64,000 nt of DNA from Natrinema caseinilyticum (GCF_024227435.1 NZ_CP100446.1:310001-374000), one strand, 5' to 3'. Shown: positions 15,394 through 24,535, counted from the first letter of the stretch. Notes: a model not told the origin generated them from the sequence alone. Made by a program: numbers and translations.

Positions 15394-18300
15394 TCATCGG
15401 ACGGTCGTGCGTTCGTCGGATCCGAACAACTGTGTGAGGAGTCGTTGCTGTCCAAACCGGAGGTGGCGATTGACGGTCGGTTGGGCGACCCCGAGCACAT
15501 CGGCGATGTCCTCGCCCGTACTCTTCCGCGGCCAATCGAAGAACCCGGCGTAGTAAGCGGTCTTGAGCGCCTCGAGTTGTTTGTCGGTCAACTCCTCGAA
15601 CAGGGACGCGACCAACTCTTCTCTGGTGTGCATCGACCGCCTCACGTCGCGTCGGGCGACGAGTTCGACGCTCGAGTATCGCTCGTCCAGCATTCCGACG
15701 AATTCCCTGACGTTGCTCGTCGGTGGCACGTCGACGACGACTTCGAGTCCACTCGGAGTCGCGCGAATCGACCGTGGGTTTGCGCCGTGACGGACGAGCC
15801 TCGAGGCGATGAGGTCGCCCGCGACCGTCGCTTCGAAGAGACATCGGCCGCCCGATTCGTCGATCAGATTGTAATTGCTGACGGAAACGAGGTCCGCGAG
15901 GATCCGGACGATGGAGTCGGAATCTCCGCCGCTCGTCGAAAAGAACAGCCGCGTTTCGTCGGTCGAACGGGTCGTGAGTCCTTCGAAGTCGATCTGTTCG
16001 CCCGTTCTGCGAGCGAGCCGTGCGAGGAACGTCTCCGGTTCGTCGAACCGGAGTGTGAGCTCGAGGAGCGTCTCGGCGTGAAGCGCCTGACGGGTCTTGG
16101 CGGTCGTTATCGAGTTCGCGATACCCTCCCCCAGCTCTTCGAACACCGCTCGCTCGAGTTGGTCGAAAACGCCCGGCTCGGGGGCGTACACGGAGAGGAC
16201 GCCGTACGAGTATTCGTCGAACGTAATCGGTACGTAGAGACAAGACGAGAAGCCGCACGCGAGAGCGCTCTTGCGCCAGGGTTCCGTTTTCAGGCGGTCG
16301 AGGACGTTCGGGACGACCGTCGATCGGTCGGTCCGCGCCGTGATGACCGACGGTTCGGGCGACGCCAGGTCCGTTTCCAGCGGGGCGATGTCCAGATACT
16401 CCCCCTTCGAGCCGGCCCAGGCGCGCGGCCGAAGGGTGCTCTCGGTGGGATCGAGACTGCCGATCCACGCGAAGCCGATATCGTCCGTTTCGACGAGCCG
16501 TTCACAGACCGTCCGCTCGATTTCCTCGTGCGTAGTGGCGCCGATGAGCGACTGATCGATGCGTCGAATGATCTCGGTGATCTGCCCCTGCCGTTTGAGA
16601 CGACGGTTCCGCGCCTCGAGTTCCGCGTCCCGCTCACGGAGGGTCGTTTGACTCTCGAGGCGGTCGAACGCGGCTTCGGTCGTCGCGGCGATCGTTTCCA
16701 CCAGTCGTCGGGTCTCGTCGTCGATCGTCGATGGTGGCGTGAGCGCGACGAAGACGCCGTAGTCGCCGATCGGAACGAGTAACCCGCCGTCGACGTCCTC
16801 GGCGAACGGCAGCGGGCGTTCGTCCGTCCCGACGTCCTCGAACACGGTGTGCGTTTCGGTGGCGAACGTGTTCCAGATGGGGGAGTCCGTATCCCCCACC
16901 GAGACGGTCGGCGGATTCTCGGAGCGAGCGTCGAACCCGTCGGTGGACGCGATCGGCTCGAGTTCGTTCGCATCGGTGAGGTAATACACGGCGACGCCGT
17001 CGACGTCGAGAACGTCATCGGTAGCTCCGACGACGACGTCGGCGACGTCGGATACCGTCTCCGTGTTGAGTAACTCGCGGGCGGTCTCGTGAAGCGACCC
17101 GAGCGCGAACTCGCGTTCTTTCCGTTCGGTTACGTCTTGGAACGTGCCACGGAGCGAGACGATCTCGCCGTTTCGTTCGATTCCCTCGCCCGCCGCGTTC
17201 ACCCACCGTTCGTTGCCTTCGGCCGTGATCAGTCGCGCTTCGAGTTCGTACCGCTCCCCGGTTTCGATGGCGCGCTCGATCGCGGCGCGGATTCGAGGTC
17301 GATCGTCGGGGTGGTAGAACTCGATGCCCGTCTCCAGATCGAACGGCACCCCGACCGGAACCTCGTGGATCCGGTACACTTCGTCCGTCATCGTGACCTC
17401 GTAGGGGGAATCGGTCTCGAGATCGAGTTCCCAACCGCCCACCCCCGCGATGCGTTGGGTCTGCTGAAAGAGGTCGGTCGTCCGCTTTAGTTCCCGTTCG
17501 CGCTCGTTTCGTTCGGTAACGTCCAGCGAGGAACAGGTCAATCCCACGACCGTTCCGGTATCGTCACGCAGCGGTTCGACCGTCAGTTCGTAAGAGATCT
17601 GTCCGCTCGGCAGTTCGTAGGACACTTCCTCCCGGACTCCCTCACCGGTCTCCAACGCGGCCCGTTTCGGTGCCATAATCACCTCCGCCTGGTCGGTCGG
17701 TAACAACTCGTCGTCACGTTTCCCGAGCACGTCTTCGGGTCGGAAATCCGGGTGCAGTTTGGAGACCCAGGTGTAGCGGAGATCGGTGTCCAATCTGAAC
17801 GCGATCAGCGGCGAGTTCTCGAGGGCCACGCGGAAGTGCTCCCGTTCGGTGCGAAGTTCACGCTCGAGGCGCTCGCGCTCGTCGTCGTGTCGGACGAGTT
17901 CGGCCACTATTTGATATTCGCCCGCGTTCTCGATTTTGACCGCCGTGAACTCGGTGCGGACGGGGTCGTCGTCCCGGGTCAGGACCTCGACATCGACGCT
18001 TGCCCGTCCGGTTTCGCGCGCTCTTTCGACCGCGTCGACGACGGACGGCCGAACGGCCTCGTCGAAGAAGTCGAACGCCGTCATCGAGCCGAGGTCCGCG
18101 TCCGAATACCCCGTCAGGCTCGGGAAATCCTCCGACCAGTACAGGAGACCTCCCTCCGCGTCGAACGAGTAGAGGAGGTTCGACTCGGAGTCCGGACTAC
18201 CCTCGGTGTGATCGGTATTTTCTTCGAAGGGAACCACACGGTCGCCGAACGCACTCACCAGTCCGTCGACCGCGTCGTACAACGCACCGATTTCGTCGGT

Positions 18301-18594
18301 CCGGTCGCTCGCGAAGTCCCCGCGGCCGGCGCCCGACCGCGCTCGTTCGATTTCGGTCGTCAAGCGTGTGATCGCGGCTCTCGTGTCCTCACCGCTGACC
18401 AGCCCCGCCAGGCCGACTGCCAACACGATCGAGAGGTGCGCGCTCGCGACGGACGAAAGATTACCTGCGGTTCCGACCCAACCGAAAAAGGCGGTCAATA
18501 CGCCCGTGTGTACCGCGAACGCGCTTCCGAGTACGACCAATCCCGATCGAGTGCCCGCGTTCTGAGTTACGTTCCACCAGCTGGTCCACGACAT
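15394..18594 (-). CDS. Membrane-anchored PAS/GAF sensor with HTH_10 (Bat-like regulator)
   Basis: Encodes 1066 residues from MSWTSWWNV. Two N-terminal transmembrane helices (about residues 17-40 and 50-70) precede a linker, then about three PAS domains (one near YWSEDFPSLTGYSD, one near TWVSKLHPDFRPEDVLGK, and one near RIHEVPVGVPFDLE ending in FQDVTERK). Two GAF domains follow. The C-terminus carries the bacterio-opsin-activator and HTH_10 DNA-binding domains (LTDKQLEALKTAYYAGFFDWPR...). There is no histidine-kinase core, so it is a one-component regulator of the Bat type. The ligand could be oxygen, light or redox state. It may regulate nearby stress genes. Confidence 0.88.
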   Translation of the reverse strand: MSWTSWWNVTQNAGTRSGLVVLGSAFAVHTGVLTAFFGWVGTAGNLSSVASAHLSIVLAVGLAGLVSGEDTRAAITRLTTEIERARSGAGRGDFASDRTDEIGALYDAVDGLVSAFGDRVVPFEENTDHTEGSPDSESNLLYSFDAEGGLLYWSEDFPSLTGYSDADLGSMTAFDFFDEAVRPSVVDAVERARETGRASVDVEVLTRDDDPVRTEFTAVKIENAGEYQIVAELVRHDDERERLERELRTEREHFRVALENSPLIAFRLDTDLRYTWVSKLHPDFRPEDVLGKRDDELLPTDQAEVIMAPKRAALETGEGVREEVSYELPSGQISYELTVEPLRDDTGTVVGLTCSSLDVTERNERERELKRTTDLFQQTQRIAGVGGWELDLETDSPYEVTMTDEVYRIHEVPVGVPFDLETGIEFYHPDDRPRIRAAIERAIETGERYELEARLITAEGNERWVNAAGEGIERNGEIVSLRGTFQDVTERKEREFALGSLHETARELLNTETVSDVADVVVGATDDVLDVDGVAVYYLTDANELEPIASTDGFDARSENPPTVSVGDTDSPIWNTFATETHTVFEDVGTDERPLPFAEDVDGGLLVPIGDYGVFVALTPPSTIDDETRRLVETIAATTEAAFDRLESQTTLRERDAELEARNRRLKRQGQITEIIRRIDQSLIGATTHEEIERTVCERLVETDDIGFAWIGSLDPTESTLRPRAWAGSKGEYLDIAPLETDLASPEPSVITARTDRSTVVPNVLDRLKTEPWRKSALACGFSSCLYVPITFDEYSYGVLSVYAPEPGVFDQLERAVFEELGEGIANSITTAKTRQALHAETLLELTLRFDEPETFLARLARRTGEQIDFEGLTTRSTDETRLFFSTSGGDSDSIVRILADLVSVSNYNLIDESGGRCLFEATVAGDLIASRLVRHGANPRSIRATPSGLEVVVDVPPTSNVREFVGMLDERYSSVELVARRDVRRSMHTREELVASLFEELTDKQLEALKTAYYAGFFDWPRKSTGEDIADVLGVAQPTVNRHLRFGQQRLLTQLFGSDERTTVR

Positions 18595-19028
18595 CGTTAC
18601 GGACTCTAGCGCACGAGCCGTAATCACGTGCGCGGTGGTTCGGTTCGAAACGTCACCTACCGAGAGCGTCCGTTCGTCGCTGTGCTATACCAGTCCCCTC
18701 CTTCCCCGCCGTCGCGACGCTGATAACGGGGCCCGAATCTCACCGGGGCTCGTAGTCGGCTCGTGGCAACCGAAATTTCGAGGGGGCTGTCGGACGAGGA
18801 CGAACCGTTCAGTGTGGACCCGATCGAACCCGACCGCGTTCCCGATCGACACGCCGGTGAGGCGTTCGGTTCCGCCCTCCTCGAGACGTTCGAACGGCGG
18901 CTTCGTCTGAGACACCGTGGACTGGTTCCGGTCGGAGTGAGTCGCGATACAGGGTCCGATGGCGACTTGAGCATCGGGTGTTCACGGTCGAAAAAACGGC
19001 TCGGGCGCGGCTCGCGATCACGCCGTTT
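18595..19028. other. Intergenic region, no gene recognised
   Basis: This is GC-rich non-coding DNA between the start of the sensor-regulator and the end of the Gln-rich gene. A frame from 18763 on the plus strand begins with an acidic, protein-like segment but soon becomes Arg/Ser-rich, so I do not call it. Confidence 0.4.
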
Positions 19029-19643
19029 TCAGCGACTCCACTGACGACCGGATTGCTGACCGGTCGACGGCTGGCTCTGGAGCCCGCTACTCACCGAGTC
19101 GAGCGTCTGCTGGGCGGTTTCGACGAGTTCCTGTATCTCGGGTTGTTGCTGATGTTGCTGGAGCTGTTGCACCCCGCTCTGGATAACCTGTTGGCTGCAC
19201 TGACCGAATTCCTGAGCGAGTGGGTTTTCCTCGACGATGAGTTCCTTCTGGATGTGAGCGATGTCTTTCAGTGCGTCGGCGATGTTGGCGACCTGCAGGT
19301 TCCCTTGCTGCATCGCCTGCCCGTCCGCGAACTCCGCGATGGTCTCGAGTCGGTCGAGGGTTTCGACGGCCGTCAGTATCTGTTCAGGAGCCGATTGGGT
19401 GAACTGCTGGCCGGTGGACGTCTGCCGCCCCCTCATCTGTTCGGACTGTTGTTGTGGTTGGCTGATACGCCCGGTTTGCTGCGGTCGGCCCTGCTGATAC
19501 GGTTCGGTTTGCTGCGGTCGGCCCTGCTGATACGGTTCGGTTTGCTGCGGTCGTTCCTGCCGCTGTTGATACTGTCTGGACTGTCGTGGTTCCTGCTGTT
19601 GTCGATACTCTCCCTGTCGCGGCTGTTGCTGGTGGTGGGTCAT
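19029..19643 (-). CDS. Gln-rich protein with tandem 11-residue repeats
   Basis: Encodes 204 residues. The first 75 are extremely rich in Gln, Arg and Pro, with an 11-residue repeat (RPQQTEPYQQG) in tandem. The rest is helical and amphipathic (ILTAVETLDRLETIAEFADG, DALKDIAHIQKELIVEENPL, then Gln-rich helices). There is no signal peptide or membrane segment. The composition resembles prion-like or phase-separating tails of other organisms and is unusual for haloarchaea. I do not recognise the family. It reads as a real gene because frame and start are preserved through the low-complexity section. Confidence 0.6.
   Translation of the reverse strand: MTHHQQQPRQGEYRQQQEPRQSRQYQQRQERPQQTEPYQQGRPQQTEPYQQGRPQQTGRISQPQQQSEQMRGRQTSTGQQFTQSAPEQILTAVETLDRLETIAEFADGQAMQQGNLQVANIADALKDIAHIQKELIVEENPLAQEFGQCSQQVIQSGVQQLQQHQQQPEIQELVETAQQTLDSVSSGLQSQPSTGQQSGRQWSR
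19473..19553 (+). repeat. 33-bp tandem repeat inside the Gln-rich gene
   Basis: Two perfect 33-bp units (19473-19505, 19506-19538) and a 15-bp third part encode RPQQTEPYQQG in frame on the minus strand. Unit number could change by slippage without a frameshift. Confidence 0.85.
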
Positions 19644-20096
19644 GGTCTCTCGTTCGCTCGTGGTTTCGCGTTCGAAGGCCGTGAAATGGCGATCGGCATC
19701 TCGTCGTACAGTGGCAATCGACCGTCCGCACGGTCCGTTCGCCTGCTCGGAAATCGGGCTTTTTCGCGCCGGTTCGGTCGCTCGTTCTCGTCCGCTCGTT
19801 TTCTCTGTCCGTCGTTTCAGATCACCACCGGTACGCTGGCGACCACCGGCGAGGATAAAATACCGTTGTATACTAATTTGGAATTATGGCTGCTACTGTA
19901 CTCCAATCATTTCGATACGAGACGCTGGCACGTGGACCGTGGTCTCGAGCGGGGTTCTCGAACGGCGATCACAATTCGTCGGTCGACGTCCTGTTCAAAC
20001 AGTTCAACGGATTGCTAGTGGACAGCGGAGTCCATGGCGACCGGTCTCTCGCCGATGAGAGAAGCCCTCTCCTACCGTCGGATCGTAGCGTGAAAT
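19644..20096. other. Intergenic region with AT-rich promoter-like patch
   Basis: No convincing gene. The patch at 19853-19888 (GATAAAATACC..., TATACTAATTTGG) contains TATA-like sequence and an ATG at 19886, but the frame that follows loses protein character and overlaps the next gene. It could carry the promoter for the membrane zinc-finger gene at 20097 via a long leader. Confidence 0.35.
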
Positions 20097-20564
20097 ATGA
20101 ACACGCAACGGTTGAAACGCTTGCTCGAGTTCTTCGTTATCGGCGTCGTCTTCGGCGTGTCGGAAGACGTCCTCGCCGTCGTCGTCGCGACCGACGCCGA
20201 GATAACGCTGGACGTGATCGGCGTCGTCGTTACGATCGCGATTCCGTTCGCCATCGTTTCCGAACTCGTCGTCGACCATCCGCGATTCCTTCAGTTCGAT
20301 CGGTTGGCCGTCTGGCTTACTCGAACGTTCTCCCGTCACCCCTCGAACCGGCACCATCTGACCCCACGGATTCATTGGGACGGAGGTCGTACCCACGTTA
20401 TGTCGCCACAACACCATCATCACCGCTGTAACCTCTGCGGAAAGGACTTCGATACCGGCGAGCGACTTCGTGACCACGTCGAGCGGCGTCACCCGAAGAA
20501 GGACGTCAACTGGTGGGTCGTCGCCGAAGACCCAGCGAAAGATCTCCGATTCTCTCGAGAGTAG
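20097..20564 (+). CDS. Membrane protein with C-terminal C2H2 zinc finger
   Basis: Encodes 155 residues. Two hydrophobic helices (about residues 10-32 and 38-58) form a membrane hairpin. After a linker containing a His run comes a classical C2H2 finger, Cys111-x2-Cys114-x12-His127-x4-His132 (RCNLCGKDFDTGERLRDHVE). A Met at residue 102 could start a separate soluble finger protein. The arrangement suggests a membrane-tethered nucleic-acid or protein-binding module, possibly released by proteolysis; a site-2 protease is encoded at 29043. No homologue is recalled with this architecture. Confidence 0.65.
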   Translation: MNTQRLKRLLEFFVIGVVFGVSEDVLAVVVATDAEITLDVIGVVVTIAIPFAIVSELVVDHPRFLQFDRLAVWLTRTFSRHPSNRHHLTPRIHWDGGRTHVMSPQHHHHRCNLCGKDFDTGERLRDHVERRHPKKDVNWWVVAEDPAKDLRFSRE

Positions 20565-20724
20565 CCCCAACGTCGGTGGGTTCGGCGTCGACGGTGGCTG
20601 GCCAACGCGGCGAAAAACGAGTCACGCCGCTCGGGAGCGGGTATCCAAGAAACGGGCAGGTCTCTCCGAAACGGACGGGTATCCCGTGTACCGGTTCCCG
20701 AGCCGCCTTCGAAGCGATTCGTCG

Positions 20725-21030
20725 TTACCTGCTCGCTGAACGACCGAGCCGGTGTTCGACCGTGGTCACTCGATCCGACGTGTGCTGTTCCCGATCGGGC
20801 TGATCGTCGATCTCCAGCGACGTGATGACCCGTTCTTCGTCGATCGCGTCGTGTGCGGCGGCCGCGGCCCGGAAGATTTCGCTTACGTCGTCGGCTTCCA
20901 TGACCGTGTCCATCGGCGTCAGTTCGTACGTGATATCGAACTCGTCGAGTGCGTCGATCGCGGCGGCGATCTGGTCCGACATGTGCTCCTCTCGAACCGG
21001 AATGATCTCGAGTCTGGCTATTGCTGTCAT
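20725..21030 (-). CDS. MTH1187/YkoF-type thiamine-binding family protein
   Basis: Encodes 101 residues from MTAIARLEIIPV. The start is supported by a Shine-Dalgarno GGAGG eight bases upstream (complement of 21039-21043). A ferredoxin-like fold of about 90 residues with the family phrases IPVREEHMSDQIAAAI, YELTPMDTVMEADD and ERVITSLEIDDQ is recognised. Characterised relatives bind thiamine or hydroxymethylpyrimidine; the archaeal role is unclear. Confidence 0.8.
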   Translation of the reverse strand: MTAIARLEIIPVREEHMSDQIAAAIDALDEFDITYELTPMDTVMEADDVSEIFRAAAAAHDAIDEERVITSLEIDDQPDREQHTSDRVTTVEHRLGRSASR

Positions 21031-21259
21031 GATCGTGTCCTCCAACAGGTGCACGGCAGTTCGGCGCCGTGGCGCCCATCGTACGATACCCATCGCCAAA
21101 TTCCTTCGCCGTTTCCTCCTGGAACGCGTCGCGCATACCCGTTTCGATTACGTGACCTCGCCGTCAACGAGTGTTCGAAACGGTACGTCACGCCATCGAG
21201 AACCACTGCTTCGTACACAATAACTATTTGTGGTGTTGGATGTCAGCTAATACTATCGG

Positions 21260-22318
21260 ATGGGGCCACACGCCGCTCTCGGGTTGTCGTCCATACTGGC
21301 GCTCGTACTCGCTTCTGAACTGGTCGTCCGAAAGCTGGAACGGCTCGCCAAATTCTACGGCCTGTCGGAAGTCGTGATCGGATTGACGGTCGTGTCGATC
21401 GGAACGAGTCTCCCCGAAATCGCGTCACATCTCGTCTCGTCGGTCCAGATCGTGTCCGGTCTGGGGGATTCTCGAACGATTTCGGCGACCGTTCTGGGCG
21501 GAAATATCGGTTCCGACGTGGTACAGCAAACCCTAATATTAGGGCTCGTCGTCGTTGCAGTGGGGGGATTTCGTTTCTCGAGGGAATTCCTCGTTCGGGG
21601 ATACGCGCCGATGATCGGAACGACGCTCCTGACGTTGATACTCGCGTGGGACGGAATGCTCACCCGCCTCGACGGTGTCGTTCTGCTCGGCGTGTTTCTG
21701 TTGTACATGTCCGTTCTCTATTCGACCCGAAGTGACATCATTCAGGAAACGGGAACGAACCCGCCGTCCGACGATCCAAGACGAGACGCCGTTATCTCGG
21801 TGGTGGCTCTTCTCACCGTCGTCGTCTCCGCTCACGTCCTGTTTCGGACAGTCGAGTTCTACGTCAATCGAACCAGTTTAGAAGGGTCGCTCATCGGTGT
21901 GCTCGTACTCGGTATCGGCGCTGCCTCCCCCGAGATGTCGACTGCGATAATGGGGGTGCGGGAAGGTGCGGAGGGGATCTCACTCGGGACGTTGATCGGA
22001 AGTAATATCACGAATCCACTGCTTGGAATCGGTCTCGGCGCGGTGATATCGACGTACCACGTTCCGCGACCGTTGATTTACTGGGACCTGCCGATGGAAA
22101 CGATTACTGCCGCGATTCTCCTGACATACTTGCTAACCAAAGACGACGTCGGCGTGTTTCTCGGACGCGTGGCTGGGGCCATCGGACGGCCCGAAACGAA
22201 ACTGAAACTCGAGCTGGTCGAGGAACGGCATCTGGGAAGGGTCGGTGCGGCGATGTTGATCGCGCTGTATTTCGTCTATCTTTTCGGTCGGATTTCGTAC
22301 TTCCCGACCGACTTCTAG
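21260..22318 (+). CDS. Na+/Ca2+ exchanger-family (CaCA) antiporter
   Basis: Encodes 352 residues with about ten transmembrane helices in two inverted halves. The alpha-1 repeat is GLTVVSIGTSLPEIASHLVS followed by GGNIGSDVVQQ; the alpha-2 repeat is VLGIGAASPEMSTAIMG followed by GTLIGSNITNPLLG. The Glu in each repeat is the ion ligand. It exchanges Na+ for Ca2+ or a related cation and would keep cytoplasmic calcium low. It stands alone on this strand, and the IS5 element begins 68 bp after its stop. Confidence 0.92.
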   Translation: MGPHAALGLSSILALVLASELVVRKLERLAKFYGLSEVVIGLTVVSIGTSLPEIASHLVSSVQIVSGLGDSRTISATVLGGNIGSDVVQQTLILGLVVVAVGGFRFSREFLVRGYAPMIGTTLLTLILAWDGMLTRLDGVVLLGVFLLYMSVLYSTRSDIIQETGTNPPSDDPRRDAVISVVALLTVVVSAHVLFRTVEFYVNRTSLEGSLIGVLVLGIGAASPEMSTAIMGVREGAEGISLGTLIGSNITNPLLGIGLGAVISTYHVPRPLIYWDLPMETITAAILLTYLLTKDDVGVFLGRVAGAIGRPETKLKLELVEERHLGRVGAAMLIALYFVYLFGRISYFPTDF

Positions 22319-22386
22319 CGGGGCAGATAGCGTTTCACCGCCGTTTTGCGACCAAATCGCCGTTGCTTACAGGGTTTGCTGGAAGT

Positions 22387-23324
22387 GGCCGTGGTGAATC
22401 ACCATACGGCGTTGGATTTGCCTAGCTCACAGCACGCTTGATGTTGTAGACGACACACATCAGCACGATTTCACGGAACTCTCGATACCAGGATCGCGCA
22501 CGCACGGCGTCGCCGAGCGTGCGCTTGATCACCGAGAAGACGGTCTCAGACAGTGCTCTTTGACCATAGAGAGTCCCATCGATCCGCGCGTTATGCGCGT
22601 GATCGATGGGACGGAACTCTCGATGCTTGATCAGCGGTCTTACGTCCTCTTCCCGGAGTTTATCACGTAGTCGTTGCCAATCATAACCCTTGTCTGCGGC
22701 GAGGCTGTGCAACTCGCCCGCGTTGCGGCGGGCGAGTTGCCAGCCGATCTGCGTGTCGTGACGTTTCTCGGTCGTACAGTGAACGTCGAGGATAGCTTGT
22801 GACGCTGTATCGACGAGAGCGGTTGTCTTGAGCGTCTTCACGCGGTAATTCGTTCGACGGCAGTAGTGTTTGCTCGCGTTCTCGCGGTCGAAAAACGTCG
22901 CGTCCATCGCAACGTGACCAGATGGCTCGTGGAGCTGCGCCGATAGGCGCAGCACCACTCGCCAGACTGCCATCTTGATCCTATCAAACGCCTTTACTAG
23001 CGTCGAGTGATCAGGGAGATCGGCCTTCTCAAGGCCGATATCCGCCAGTATTTGTGGCATCTCGCTCAATAGATCAAGCGCTTCGCGGTAGGACTTCTCT
23101 AAGTAAATCCGGAGACAATGCAGCGAAACAACGGCATAGTCGGCGAATCCGCCGCCACCCTGTGGGGCGGCGGATTCGCCTCGGCCACCAACAGCATTTT
23201 TAGCCAACGTCACGACCTTCCCGGTGAAGCGGGAGATTTTGGACATGAATCATCCGCGGTTTCCCGCTTCAACTCCCTAGTTGTAACGGATCAAGTCGGC
23301 GCAGTCTCGCGATTCACCAGAGCC
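22387..23324 (-). mobile_element. IS5-family insertion sequence with 8-bp target duplication
   Basis: A 938-bp element. The termini are imperfect 14-bp inverted repeats: GGCCGTGGTGAATC at 22387-22400 and GATTCACCAGAGCC at 23311-23324. The octamer CTGGAAGT is duplicated at 22379-22386 and 23325-23332. One intact transposase gene fills the element. It inserted between the CaCA antiporter and Na/phosphate-symporter genes without breaking either. Confidence 0.9.
22422..23246 (-). CDS. IS5-family transposase (ISH1-like)
   Basis: Encodes 274 residues, the usual length for this haloarchaeal group. The DDE triad is visible as Asp115 (HVAMDATFFDR), Asp185 (LAADKGYDW) and Glu234 (ALSETVFSVIKR), with the YREALDLLSEMP and DHSTLVKAFDR motifs in the N-terminal half. 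There is no internal stop, so the copy looks functional. Confidence 0.95.
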   Translation of the reverse strand: MSKISRFTGKVVTLAKNAVGGRGESAAPQGGGGFADYAVVSLHCLRIYLEKSYREALDLLSEMPQILADIGLEKADLPDHSTLVKAFDRIKMAVWRVVLRLSAQLHEPSGHVAMDATFFDRENASKHYCRRTNYRVKTLKTTALVDTASQAILDVHCTTEKRHDTQIGWQLARRNAGELHSLAADKGYDWQRLRDKLREEDVRPLIKHREFRPIDHAHNARIDGTLYGQRALSETVFSVIKRTLGDAVRARSWYREFREIVLMCVVYNIKRAVS

Positions 23325-23339
23325 CTGGAAGTCATTTTC

Positions 23340-23370
23340 GGAGCAACCGCGACCGTTCCGTAGTTGCTCC
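23340..23370. repeat. 8-bp perfect inverted repeat GGAGCAAC
   Basis: GGAGCAAC at 23340-23347 pairs with GTTGCTCC at 23363-23370 (15-bp loop). It lies just outside the IS5 element and 32 bp beyond the 3' end of the minus-strand symporter gene, so it may act as its terminator hairpin. Confidence 0.45.
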
Positions 23371-23401
23371 GGGCCATCGTTACAGCGGACCGCGGACCGT
23401 A

Positions 23402-24535
23402 TCAGAGAACGATGAGCAGGATCGGGACGATAAGTAGCGTCACGAGGAACCCGATAAAGTAGAAAAGATCGTTGACCAGTTCTGACTGCGTCGAGTCGAT
23501 AATCCTCGTATACTTCGAATAGAACGCCATCGGGATCATCGAAACGACGAAACTGATCGCGAGCAAGAGTGCCACAGTCGCGACACCGACGGGCGTGTTC
23601 AGTGCGACTGCGACGATGAGGGTGTCGACCAGGGTCCCGATGTTCGCCCCCAGAACGTACGGGATTATCTCGTTGCGTTTGATGTGGCCCCTGTTATAGA
23701 GCGGAACGATAACGCCGAGCGAAAACGCGACGCTCGTCGTCAGACCGGTGAACACGAGGCCGAGTCCGAACGACGTCCACTTGTTATTGAGTTTGACCAG
23801 GTATCGCCGTCGCAATCGCTGCTTGTCGATCTTATCGAGCGTTCTATCGAATAACCGCATGCTGGAAAAGATCAACCCGATCGCCAGGAGGAACGCGACA
23901 CCCCCTCCGAACGACTGAATGATCCATCCGGAGAACAACGACGGCAAGTCCGGGATGTGCGTCTGTATTCCAGGAACCCCCTGCCCAGCCGCCACCATAT
24001 CGATCGCCTCGGTTCCGCCAGTGTCGATCGCGCTCCCCAGCCCGGTCTTTCCGACGAGTCCTGTCTCTTCGATCAGCGGCAACGTAACGTACCCCACTAC
24101 CAGCACGGGCAGATAGATAGAGTGAGTGAGCAAAAACGTGAGCAGTCCGAGGCTGACCGAATCGCTGAGCGTGTCGAGCTCTTCGTTTAGATAGTCGAAC
24201 GCTCCGATAAAGATGACGACGGCCGCGCCGCCGAGTCTGGAACCGACGACCATGAGGAATAACTGCGACCGAACGATGAGGTCGGAACTGAACAACGAGA
24301 CGGAAAGGGCAGCGACGACCGAACCGTTCGCCAACACGTACGAAGCGAACCAACTGATACCGAGGGCTGACCGATCCCCGACGACGACTTGCTCGAGAAC
24401 CCGTCGCAAGACCGGAGAGAGGGTTTCGACCGCCGATCCGAGCAACCGTATCGCGAATAAAAAGAGGGCGACCGTGACGACTACCTGAAACGAAATTGTA
24501 AGCGACGACCGATTAGACACCACACACCACCTCAC
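23402..24535 (-). CDS. Na+/phosphate symporter-family (NptA-like) protein
   Basis: Encodes 377 residues with about nine hydrophobic helices. Two symmetric segments characteristic of the PNaS family are seen: SQLFLMVVGSRLGGAAVVIF and IPYVLGANIGTLVDTLIVAV. Between them are glycine-rich re-entrant parts and a basic loop (KIDKQRLRRRYLVKLNNK). Predicted role: sodium-coupled phosphate or anion transport, in or out. The first residues (MRWCVVSNRSS) may not be translated if a downstream start is used. Confidence 0.8.
   Translation of the reverse strand: MRWCVVSNRSSLTISFQVVVTVALFLFAIRLLGSAVETLSPVLRRVLEQVVVGDRSALGISWFASYVLANGSVVAALSVSLFSSDLIVRSQLFLMVVGSRLGGAAVVIFIGAFDYLNEELDTLSDSVSLGLLTFLLTHSIYLPVLVVGYVTLPLIEETGLVGKTGLGSAIDTGGTEAIDMVAAGQGVPGIQTHIPDLPSLFSGWIIQSFGGGVAFLLAIGLIFSSMRLFDRTLDKIDKQRLRRRYLVKLNNKWTSFGLGLVFTGLTTSVAFSLGVIVPLYNRGHIKRNEIIPYVLGANIGTLVDTLIVAVALNTPVGVATVALLLAISFVVSMIPMAFYSKYTRIIDSTQSELVNDLFYFIGFLVTLLIVPILLIVL

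Noticed and set aside
15328-16782. 484-codon plus-strand frame opposite the sensor-regulator
   Set aside because: Antisense shadow of the PAS/GAF/HTH_10 gene, with Arg-rich composition and no motif.
18763-19044. Acidic frame beginning MATEISRGLSDEDEPF
   Set aside because: Its second half becomes Arg/Ser-rich and overlaps the end of the Gln-rich gene; there is no homology.
19886-20431. Frame beginning MAATVLQSFRYETLARG after a TATA-like patch
   Set aside because: The frame overlaps the membrane zinc-finger gene and becomes Arg-rich, so it is more likely leader or non-coding DNA.
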